A DNA stretch of 64,000 bases from Vulcanisaeta moutnovskia 768-28 (GTDB lineage Archaea > Thermoproteota > Thermoprotei > Thermoproteales > Thermocladiaceae): NCBI RefSeq assembly GCF_000190315.1, contig NC_015151.1:2210509-2274508 (forward strand), in the 5' to 3' direction. How positions within the stretch are numbered: position 1 is the stretch's first letter; the number at the start of each line of letters is the position of its first letter. Shown here piece after piece: positions 18,317 through 26,713 of this stretch. Under the pieces are notes generated by a model. It searched no databases and was not told the origin of the DNA. It saw only the letters and a program-made list of their open reading frames with translations. The translations under genes were made by a program, and so were the position numbers.

Positions 18317-19770
18317 GGATCTTGAAAATAGCGTATTTTGAGATTAAGCAGATGTACAGGAGGTGGTACGTTTTCTGGCTTGCATCTTTAGTCTTTATGT
18401 ACTATTCTTTCTACACGGGTAATCATGGTGAGGGTATTTTATTGGAGGTTATTCTGTTTTACTTGAACTTCTTCGCTATAATAAGTATCCTAATCTCATA
18501 CGCATCTGTATCACGTACATTCGCCATCACCAAGTCTGTGGTTGATGTGATCTTTATGACGGAAATAGATCCTTTAGAATATGTTATAGCTAGGTCAATA
18601 GCTACAGGTTTGGTTTATCCCATGCTCTTTCTCGTACTTACTGTTTTTGCGGTAAGGCCTGGTCTTGACATTATTTATTACGTGGCATCACTACTCCTTA
18701 TGTCGGGCTTTATCGTGATCTTTATAACTAATGTCCAGTTAAGTCCATGGCGCATTAAACTACCACTATCAATACCCATATTAATTATTCTTTCCATAAG
18801 TCTTTTCAAGCCCAGATTATCGCCATTCTATGGTCTTATTAGCCCAAGCCCAATCTACGTGGTTTATGCCCTGGCTTTATTCGTGCTCGCCCTATTCACG
18901 ATCCCGAAACAATACATAAGGGAGCTATACACAAATGCCTATGGCCTACTGAATTTCAGGTCTACGTTGGAACCACGTCAAACAGGTAAGGGTAAGCTCA
19001 TTAAGACTATTAGTTTCCCGAGAACTCAGTGGGGCGTTATTTGGTTTACTTCTGCGTATGCCGTAAATGTACGTAGTGGGGCGAGATCCAACGTTCTCAA
19101 AAGGGTTACGTTAGTATCAGTTTTGTTTGCAGTATCTTACTGCGTGGTTTCATTGATTATCCGAGGTATGACCTTCCAATTAATTACTTCAGCACTTTCT
19201 TTCTACTTAATCTACTTAATGCTTTACTCTGTTCTATCAACAACCATAAGTAACGAGAGGCTTTGGTTAAGCTTATCTACGGACCCATACTGCTACTTCA
19301 AGTATAGGATGGGCGCTAGGACGATAATGACTACTATAGCGTTAATACCCTGGGTAGCAGCGTATGCGGTACAAAGTGTTTTCTTTAAACCCGCGTTGTT
19401 CCTCGCCATGGCATTGGTCTCCGTAATAATGACCATGCCAGTACTCGGTTGGTTGATTGCGGCTTATATCGGTATTCCCCAGGTAAGAGAGTTGCAGTTG
19501 CCGCAAAGGGATGTTGTGTATTCGTTGAGAATGTACCTGGTATTTGCGATGCTTGTGGTGACGCTGGGTATATACATGGTACCGTATGCCTTAGCCGTGG
19601 TGGCGACGCTCTATCCCGTGCTCACCGTATTGTAGTTAATAAGCGCAGCGTTCGCTGCAATAATACTTACTTCATCAGCAACCTTTTTCTATTACGCGAT
19701 ATTTTCAAGGAGGAGCCAAGCAATGTGGGCTTGGCTTGTGAATAGGTTGTCAGAGAATGGTTATGTGTAG
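18313..19770 (+). pseudogene. ABC-2-type permease interrupted by an in-frame TAG
   Basis: The first 440 codons (18313-19635) encode a permease with about 11 hydrophobic segments. TAG at 19633-19635 cuts within a membrane region. The same frame continues without another stop through LISAAFAAIILTSSATFFYYA and ends at TAG 19768-19770 after WLVNRLSENGY, for a full length of 485 residues. The start overlaps the ATPase stop (ATGA), a normal ABC-operon arrangement. The partner ATPase is also damaged at its start, so the exporter is probably decaying. Stop-codon readthrough is a less likely alternative. Confidence 0.7.
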
Positions 19771-19883
19771 GTATTCCAGGCGTAACCTCATGAATCACTC
19801 ATTACTTATTCCTCAACTGCGCTAGATATAGTTCTCACTACGGTCATTAATCATTCACGTGGGCTTCATGAGGTATCGATAGG

Positions 19884-19890
19884 TTTATAA
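19884..19890 (+). promoter_or_regulatory. TATA box of the Rieske oxygenase gene
   Basis: TTTATAA lies about 26-30 bp before the candidate starts TTG 19912 and ATG 19918, leaving almost no leader. An in-frame TGA at 19909-19911 excludes any earlier start. Confidence 0.6.
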
Positions 19891-19917
19891 TGGAGAACCC
19901 TAATGTCGTGATTGCCT

Positions 19918-20919
19918 ATGTGGATTGCAACACTCTCATCAAGCGAAGTGGGAAGGGATAGGCCCCTTGGTGTTAAGAGGCTGAATATGAACCTGGTGTT
20001 CTGGCGGGATAAGTCGGGAAAGGTGAATGCACTGCTTGATGACTGCCCGCACAGGCATGCCAAACTTTCACTGGGTAAGGTGGTCGATGGCAATATTCAA
20101 TGCCCATACCACGGCTTTGAATTCGATGGATCGGGAAGAACTGTTAAGATCCCTGCCCTGGGCAAGGCGTCTGAAGTACCGAAGTATTTAAGGGCATTTT
20201 CAATTCCAACATACGAGACCTACGACATTATTTGGATCTGGTACGGTAATGGAGATCTAAGTAAGCCACCGAGGTTCTTCGACGATTTAGATGAGTTAAG
20301 TACGTACTCTGAGTATAGTGAGGTGTGGAGTGTGTCCCTGCCGAGGGCTGTTGAGAATCAACTAGACGTATTTCACTTACCCTTTGTTCATTATAATACG
20401 ATTGGTAGGGGCGGTAAGACCCTGGTTCATGGACCTCTGGTCAGACTCATTGATGAACACTCATTCATTATCTACCCATTTAATGAGGTCGATAGAGGGC
20501 AAAGACTATTAAGAAGCAATCAAATAGATGCGAGTAAGTTAAAGAATTACCTATGGTTCATATACCCAAATATTTGGGAGAATTACATATCAAGGAATAT
20601 GAGGATTATAGCGTTCTTCGCGCCCATTGATTCAGGAAGTACCAAGATCTACATAAGACTCTACATGAAAGCAGCGGGCATAAGAACAATCGACAAGGTA
20701 ATAACCAAGCTACTAATGCCCTTAAATGTATACGTACTCCATCAAGATCGCAGGGTAGTACTTACACAACCCAATGACATAAAGCACGACAAGTTAATCC
20801 ATGCAGACTATCCAATAGCACTATACAGGAGGATGTACCTCAGGGACAAGGAATTAAATAAACTACTAAACAATGCAACCACAGTAACCCAGAGCCTTAA
20901 TATGAAAAAGTGGTTCTGA
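19918..20919 (+). CDS. Rieske non-heme iron oxygenase
   Basis: An N-terminal Rieske [2Fe-2S] domain has CPHRH (Cys-x-His) and CPYHGFEF (Cys-x2-His) about 20 residues apart. A C-terminal catalytic domain has ENQLDVFHLPFVHYN, the D-x2-H-x4-H set that binds mononuclear iron. Such enzymes use O2 and electrons from a reductase to hydroxylate or demethylate substrates; the layout is nearest to the pheophorbide-a-oxygenase/vanillate-demethylase side of the family. No ferredoxin or reductase gene is adjacent. ATG 19918 gives MWIATLSSSEV, the usual family start; TTG 19912 adds two residues. The substrate is unknown, and an O2-dependent enzyme implies at least microaerobic life. Confidence 0.85.
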   Translation: MWIATLSSSEVGRDRPLGVKRLNMNLVFWRDKSGKVNALLDDCPHRHAKLSLGKVVDGNIQCPYHGFEFDGSGRTVKIPALGKASEVPKYLRAFSIPTYETYDIIWIWYGNGDLSKPPRFFDDLDELSTYSEYSEVWSVSLPRAVENQLDVFHLPFVHYNTIGRGGKTLVHGPLVRLIDEHSFIIYPFNEVDRGQRLLRSNQIDASKLKNYLWFIYPNIWENYISRNMRIIAFFAPIDSGSTKIYIRLYMKAAGIRTIDKVITKLLMPLNVYVLHQDRRVVLTQPNDIKHDKLIHADYPIALYRRMYLRDKELNKLLNNATTVTQSLNMKKWF

Positions 20920-21060
20920 AATATCCTTATAAACTTCCGGGATGGAGTGCTCTTTGATTTATGATTAAAGGATATTAAGCCCGACCTCCTTGATGGGGAA
21001 GCGAACTTCAGAGCTTGAAAAATATTTAAGGAGATAATGAATAAGATATTGGATTAACTA

Positions 21061-21437
21061 ATGGGCATATTCAGCGTTAAGGCGCGCATTTGGAACGTTA
21101 AGGAACCGGTGAGGTCAGCCACGGTTGACCTACTCGTGGATACAGACTCAACATACACCATGATACCTGGTAGGGTACTCGAGGATTTAGGCATCAAGCC
21201 CACTAGGTCAGTTAGGCTTAGGCTGGCTGACGGTAGGGTTATTGAGAGGCCGTTGGGTGAAGCGGGCATCGAGGTTGAGGGTTCACAACATCGGCAACGC
21301 CGGTTATCTTTGATGATGAGAGCAACTACCTACTTGGTTCAGTAACCATGGAACAACTCGGCCTGGCGCCAGACCCCATTGAGAAGAGGTTAAAGCCCAC
21401 CGAGGCATTACTAACGAAGGCAACAATCAAGGACTAG
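21061..21437 (+). pseudogene. Retropepsin-like (clan AA) aspartic protease, copy 1, frameshifted
   Basis: The first frame reads ATVDLLVDTDSTYTMIP then LGIKPTRSVRLRLADGRVIERP, the single-chain retropepsin pattern with flap region. Near 21285-21300 the frame shifts. The continuation TPVIFDDESNYLLGSVTMEQLGLAPDP ends at TAG 21437, giving the expected 125-residue protein after a one-base repair. The catalytic triplet is DTD rather than DTG, so it may have been inactive even before the frameshift. It is followed after about 40 bp by a related copy. Dimeric archaeal retropepsins are of unknown function. Confidence 0.7.
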
Positions 21438-21475
21438 TCCAGTCCAGCAGCCTTATTAACTTCCCTAGCAACATA

Positions 21476-21844
21476 ATGACTGATGGGAGGATTACTGCGG
21501 CTAAAGTCAGGCTCTGCAACCCAAGGGACTCGGGTAAGTGCCTAGAGCTTGATTTACTCGTTGACATGGGCAGCACCTACACGTGGATTAAGGCCTCGAG
21601 ACTCAGGGAGTTGGAAATAGAACCAATGAAAAGGTGGAGATTCAGGACGGTAGAGGACAGGATAATCGAGAGACATCGGCGAAGCAATAATCGAGCGCAT
21701 GGGCGAGAGGACAACAGCAATCGTAGTCTCTACCCAGGAATACAAGCAGAAGCACTAGGCATGTACCCACTAGAAGACCCAAGACTAGAGGTAAACCCAA
21801 CAACAAAACAACCAAAGAAAACCAAGGCATTACCAGCCATATAA
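21476..21844 (+). pseudogene. Retropepsin-like aspartic protease, copy 2, disrupted
   Basis: The opening LELDLLVDMGSTYTWIKASRL parallels copy 1, with DMG in place of the catalytic DTG. The middle part fits the family only in another frame (DIGEAIIERMGERTTAIVV, about 21670-21730). The final EALGMYPLEDPRLEVNP is again in the starting frame and matches the family's C-terminal LG-x-x-DP element. Two compensating frameshifts therefore scramble the centre. Side-by-side decay of both copies suggests that selection on this pair has been lost. Confidence 0.6.
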
Positions 21845-21858
21845 CTAAAAAACAAACA

Positions 21859-21982
21859 TGGTGGGGCCGCCGGGATTTGAACCCGGGATCACTCGGGCAT
21901 ACCCCGCCACCACCGGCTCCAAGCAATGTCCCGGTGGTGGACATCCAAGCCGAGCATCCTAGCCAGGCTAGACTACGGCCCC
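21859..21982 (-). tRNA. tRNA-Pro (anticodon TGG) with a 46-nt intron
   Basis: On the minus strand the acceptor GGGGCCG pairs with CGGCCCC, the T arm is CCGGG-TTCAAAT-CCCGG, and the anticodon stem is CTCGG/CCGAG. The loop C-T-TGG-A gives anticodon TGG, and CCA is encoded (21859-21861). A 46-nt intron (21898-21943) sits at the canonical 37/38 site. It folds on itself through CCACCACCGG and CCGGTGGTGG, leaving a bulge-helix-bulge for the splicing endonuclease. A TATA-like CTTAAAAATC lies about 25 bp upstream (near 22005-22014). Confidence 0.92.
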
Positions 21983-22161
21983 GATAATGATAATGACCTA
22001 AGTGATTTTTAAGTTTTTATTAATGACCTGGTTAACGATTATGCGTAGGTTTTGAGTATCGATAAAAGTAATCGTATCGGTCTGAAATTAATTGACAACT
22101 TTCAGCACAATCTATGAAAGTAATTTATTAATCAGGTTGAGAATAGGTTTATAGATGCTTA

Positions 22162-23690
22162 ATGGCTCTTCAGGTCTCTGATAAGATTAGGGTCTGCTGG
22201 GACGTAAAAGTTAGGGGTAATAATTGCCTGAAATGCGGTAATGAGACCAATGAAACTACAAGAAAGGAAGCTTTGAAACTTATTAATACATTTCTGAATC
22301 GAGTTGAGAAGCATAAAGACATTCTATTAAGTGATGAAAGATCACCATTCGATGTTTATATTAATGACTTGTCAAAATTCATTGAATATTTAAGGATTAA
22401 GATATCCGAAGGAGGTAATGAAAAGATTTCTGAAGCTAGGAGTGCTATGCTTAGAATAACAGAAATAATGCTTAAGCTCTCAAGGAAAGCAAGAAAAAGA
22501 TGGTTAAAATCATATAAGATAGAACTTGAAGAACTAATTGTTAAGCTAACTAGAGGTGAAATAACAGTACCGGTAACTGGAGATCTAAATAATAAAGGCA
22601 GGAGTTTTATAGTGCATATGTATACTAATCATAATAACAATAAATGTATGCAGGATTGCTAGGGATGGCAACATAACTGTGAAATTTACATTCACAGGTC
22701 TTTAAAGGTGAGCATATTGAAGTGCCAAAATTATTTAATGATAGTATATTGAAGGTCATGCAATATGGATTACTTTTGACGGATGTATCAATTTACCGAG
22801 GCTATCCAGGAATGGGCACACATCAAATGTGGCAGAGCATTGTGTGGTATTTAGCGTTTCCAGGTAAAAATTACATAGCTATAGATGGTATCAGTATCAA
22901 CGATAATATAAGCATTGCATGGCAATTGGAATCTCTTAATTATAAGTTTAAAGGTAGGAGTGTGGTTGATGTTAAGCGTGGATTTGTTGGGGAGGTTGTT
23001 GGGTTTGATGATTGGTTGTTTTTGTGGTTTGCCGTGTTTGGTGATGGTAATGTTGATATTCAGGACAAGTATGATGTGAGGGAGATTAGGTTGTTCATGG
23101 GTGGTGGTAAGTATGGGTTGTGGGTGCCGATTATTGAGAGGTTGAGGGGGTTGGGTTTTAGGGATGGTGGGTATGGGTGGGAGTGGGTTGTTAGGGTTAG
23201 GTCTTCGAGGGCTGTTAAGTTGGCTGGGAAGTAGTTGGGTGATCCCGTGTTTGGGGTTATTATTGGGGATTTGGCTCGATTGGGTGATGCGGTTAAGCTT
23301 AGGCTGTTGATTGATTTGACTGGCATGGGTTATAGGTCGAAGGGTAGATCTTCTGTGATTATTGGTGGTGTGAAAATGACGGTGAGGGTTTGCGATGGTT
23401 ATGTGGAGTTGGTCGCTGTTTACAAGGATGAGGCTGAAATCGCGAGGGTTTTGGAGAGTCTTAATGCCCTGGGGATTAATGCGAGTGTTACTCCGTGGGG
23501 TGGTGGCATGAGAGCCGTACGTGCACGGCAGGGTGAGGTGATGAGACATGATTGGGTTAGGGCCATAGTATGTGGAAAACTAACCGAAATGCTGAGGGAG
23601 GCTTTGAGTAATGGTGATGATGGGAGATCGCAAAGTATTGATGATGCCATGACTAGGCTCGGCTGTACCAATCCACTACCCAGGACCTAG
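22162..23690 (+). pseudogene. PaREP2-like family protein, disrupted
   Basis: Three consecutive pieces read as one gene of about 500 codons: 22162-22630, a bridge in another frame (VCRIARDGNITVKFTFTG, about 22630-22700), and 22722-23690. The last part has WLFLWFAVFGDGNVDI, RLFMGGGKYGLWVPIIERLRGLGF and a second lobe, interrupted by an in-frame TAG (23232-23234) between LAGK and LGDPVF. The GDG-centred, LAGLIDADG-like layout and length match my memory of the PaREP2b family of Thermoproteales genomes. The 5' half is A-rich while the 3' half is strongly G/T-rich, which may reflect recombination. The function of the family is unknown. Confidence 0.55.
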
Positions 23691-23853
23691 TAGGAACTCG
23701 ATAGGTGAATAGGTTTTACAGTCAATTATCACCGCCTCTATTCTCGGTCCTGCCCTCCCTTTTCCTTCGCTCCAGTATTTCCACCCCATATCAGGAAGCA
23801 ATCGGTTACCGTATTTCCAGTCCATTTCTGCTTCTCCTCGTCACCCATGTCCA

Positions 23854-24654
23854 TCATCCCAGGTACTTCCTGAAGAAGTTTACAGTCCTATCCCAGGCAT
23901 CCTTTGCGGCTGCCTCATTGTATACCGGCCCGCCTTCCGTGGCGAAGGCATGGTACGTGCTTGGGTAGAAAGCCATTTCAAACCTGGGTTTGTATGTGAG
24001 TACTGCCTTTATTAGGTCTGGTATTCCCTGGTTGATCGCCGGGTCCTCACTTGCGTATATTGTGAGTATTGCGCCCTTTATCTTGGCTATGTCGTTGATA
24101 TTCCTCGGATTCCTACCGTAGTAGACCACCGTTGCGTCGAAGGGGACCCTTGTTGATGCCTCAAATGCTAAGCCTCCTCCCATGCAGAATCCTATTATGC
24201 CCATCTTCTCGACTTTGTAGGTGCTCTTTATGTAGTTGTATGTGTCGACTATGTCCTTCACCATTCTTTCCTCGGTTAGGTCCCTGTTGATTACAAGCTC
24301 CTGCACAATCTCCCTCTCTGTCTGCTATAGCGAACTCATTAACTCATTCACTGCCTTAGGATCACTCCTCCTCTCCGGCGGTAGGGACCAAAATCTCCTC
24401 ATTACCCCAGCTATGTTTTGCTCAGTAAATACATCGGCTCTCCTCGAGTATAGGTTTGGCGATACCGCCAGATACCCAAGCCCAGCCAATCTCCTGGTCA
24501 CATTCCTTATGAATTCTGTTATTCCGAAGATTTCATGAATCACGATTACCGATGCCTTGTATTGCATGTCTGGCATTACCTGGAAAGCAGTTAATTCACC
24601 GCCATCGCTCGCCTTATACATTATGTACTCTTTCCTTGACATGTCTTTAGGCAT
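23854..24654 (-). pseudogene. Dienelactone-hydrolase-family enzyme split by an in-frame TAG
   Basis: A 266-codon alpha/beta-hydrolase gene read from ATG 24654 (or 24642). The N-terminal half has ASVIVIHEIFGITEFIR and YLAVSPNLYSR. TAG at 24325-24327 interrupts it, and the same frame resumes QTEREIVQEL. The C-terminal half has the nucleophile elbow GFCMGGG (Cys), ILTIYASEDP (Asp) and YPSTYHAF (His), so the triad is complete. Except for this codon the gene looks intact. The family opens dienelactones in chloroaromatic breakdown or hydrolyses related esters. GTG 24306 could in principle start a separate, inactive C-terminal piece. Confidence 0.8.
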
Positions 24655-24781
24655 TATTTGTGGCCTTATTAGGTTTTCGTTATCGGATTTTCAGAATAGG
24701 CCTTGTTATTTCCCATGCTTCTTTAGAGATAATTTTTTAAGTGTCTGCGGTAATCGATCCTTGGTTCTTGAGGTTTTGAGT

Positions 24782-26713
24782 ATGGCATCCTTAAAGGAGG
24801 AGATGGAGAAGAAGATTATGGAGATTTTACCGCCCGAAGCCAAGTTTTCTAGGGTTGATTTCGAGGGACCCAACGTTATTATCTACGTAATGAACCCGAG
24901 TTATGTAATGGAGCACAGCGAGTACATAAAGACCCTGGCTAAGGAGTTGAAGAAGTACATAATCATTAGGGGTGATCCTAAGGTTAGGATTAGGGAGGTT
25001 GATAAGTTGAAGAGGGTTATAACGGACATGGTAACTAAGAGCGTTGGCTCAAACATAATTGATGACATAGTGGTTGATGAACCGACTGGTGAGGTCTATG
25101 TTTACCTAAAGAAGCCCGTCAGGGAGAGGAGTAAGTTGGAGAAGGAGATTTTGGCTGAGACTGGTTGGAAGCCTTGGATAATAGCCACTGCACTAGAGAT
25201 GGGTGCTGGACTGCCTAGGTCTGATATCGACGCTGTTAAGCAGATACAATTGGCCACGGCTAAGGATAGACTTGAATTCCTCAGGAGACTTGGCATGAGG
25301 ATTCATAGGGAGCCTGTGTATAAGGATGCTAGGATAACCGTGACAGGACTCGGAGCCCAGATGGAGGTTGGTAGGAGCGCCATATTGATTAGGACAAAGG
25401 AAAGCTCAATACTCCTGGACTGCGGTGTTAAACCCTCAAGCTCCGGCGACGAGGCACCACTGCTTGATGAGCTTGACCTGGATACCCTGGACGCTATTGT
25501 TATTACCCACGCACACATGGACCACATTGGCTTTGTGCCATACTTATTCAAGTATGGTTATAAGGGCCCCGTCTACATGACCGAGCCAACGAAGTACCTA
25601 ATGGAGGTACTACTCACAGACTATATCGAACAGGCAGAGTCTGAGGGTAGGGTTCCACCGTACAGTAGGCAGGACCTCGCCCAGGCCCTCTACCACACAA
25701 TAACCCTTAACTATGCTGACCATCCAACGGATATATCACCAGACACGAAATTAATGCTCTTCGATGCAGGGCATGAGGTTGGTTCGGCTGTGGTTCACCT
25801 ACACATTGGTAATGGCCTTTACAACATTATTTATACGGGTGACATGAAGTATGGCCCAACCAGGCTTTTGAACCCGGCCCATAATAAGTTCAAGAGGGCT
25901 GAGTTACTCATCATGGAGAGTACGTATGGTGGTAAGGAGGATATTCAACCACCAAGGCAGGAGAGCGAACAGAAGCTTGTTGAGTTGGTTAAGCACACTG
26001 TTGAGCATGATGGTAAGGTGTTAATCCCCGTATTCAGTACGGGTAGGGCCCAGGAAATACTCCTGGTGCTTAATGAGGCCATTAATAATAAGCAATTGTC
26101 TAAGGTGCCCATTTACGTTGACGGCATGGTCCTCGAGACACTAAACGTACACTTAATGTTCCCTGACTACCTCAATAGGACCCTTAGGGAGTTGATTTAT
26201 GATGGCGTGAATCCATTCCTCAGTGAGTATGTTAAGCCAATCGAGAGGGCTAGGGATCCTGAGAAGCGTAAGGAGCAGGTCATGGAGATACTACAGGGAC
26301 CACCAGCCGTGATACTGGCTCCGCATGGCATGCTCAATGGAGGCCCAATAATGGATTACTTCGTGCATGCGGCCGAGGACGAGAGAAACATGTTACTATT
26401 TGTTTCTTACCAGGCCGAGAATACGATTGGTAGGAGAATTCAACAGGGTGAGAGGAAATTGACAGTTAGGTATTACTCAGATAGAGTTACGCTTGATATT
26501 AAGATGAAGGTTGATTCAATACCAGGGTTCTCGGGACATAGTGATAGGAGACAATTATTTAATTATGTTAGGAATATGGAACCTAAGCCACATAAGGTAA
26601 TGCTTGTTCATGGCGAACCAGCCAAAATAATGAACCTAGCACTGGCACTTGAACTTCAGTTGAAGATGCCAACGGTGTTCATGAATAATGGGGAGACCAT
26701 TAGGCTTGTCTAG
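24782..26713 (+). CDS. fttA: FttA (aCPSF1), KH-beta-CASP transcription-termination ribonuclease
   Basis: A 643-residue protein starting at ATG 24782, the usual size. Tandem KH-like domains fill the first 180 residues. The metallo-beta-lactamase core follows with HAHMDH (zinc ligands), then GHEVGSA, YTGDMKYG, the beta-CASP Lys/Arg-rich segment, APHGMLNGGP and the late motif GFSGHSDR. In archaea FttA cleaves nascent RNA and terminates RNA polymerase together with Spt4/5. The upstream in-frame stretch back to 24557 lies antisense to the dienelactone hydrolase and is not part of the protein. The gene overlaps the convergent GH15 gene by 14 bp at its 3' end. Confidence 0.96.
   Translation: MASLKEEMEKKIMEILPPEAKFSRVDFEGPNVIIYVMNPSYVMEHSEYIKTLAKELKKYIIIRGDPKVRIREVDKLKRVITDMVTKSVGSNIIDDIVVDEPTGEVYVYLKKPVRERSKLEKEILAETGWKPWIIATALEMGAGLPRSDIDAVKQIQLATAKDRLEFLRRLGMRIHREPVYKDARITVTGLGAQMEVGRSAILIRTKESSILLDCGVKPSSSGDEAPLLDELDLDTLDAIVITHAHMDHIGFVPYLFKYGYKGPVYMTEPTKYLMEVLLTDYIEQAESEGRVPPYSRQDLAQALYHTITLNYADHPTDISPDTKLMLFDAGHEVGSAVVHLHIGNGLYNIIYTGDMKYGPTRLLNPAHNKFKRAELLIMESTYGGKEDIQPPRQESEQKLVELVKHTVEHDGKVLIPVFSTGRAQEILLVLNEAINNKQLSKVPIYVDGMVLETLNVHLMFPDYLNRTLRELIYDGVNPFLSEYVKPIERARDPEKRKEQVMEILQGPPAVILAPHGMLNGGPIMDYFVHAAEDERNMLLFVSYQAENTIGRRIQQGERKLTVRYYSDRVTLDIKMKVDSIPGFSGHSDRRQLFNYVRNMEPKPHKVMLVHGEPAKIMNLALALELQLKMPTVFMNNGETIRLV

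Noticed and set aside
22851-23549. Minus-strand open frame of 232 codons
   Set aside because: It is antisense to the PaREP2-like gene, and its Pro/Asn/His-rich composition is the mirror of G/T-rich codons on the other strand.
23705-23968. Plus-strand frame of 87 codons
   Set aside because: It lies mostly antisense to the dienelactone hydrolase gene and has no promoter; the 23691-23853 gap shows nothing I can support.
12209-24327. TAG recoding (pyrrolysine or suppressor) to explain four genes interrupted by in-frame TAG
   Set aside because: TAG is an ordinary terminal stop for many intact genes here (for example the MFS gene ending 3761, fttA, the isochorismatase, the methyltransferase). No pyl gene or CTA-anticodon tRNA is visible, and several of the same genes carry other lesions.
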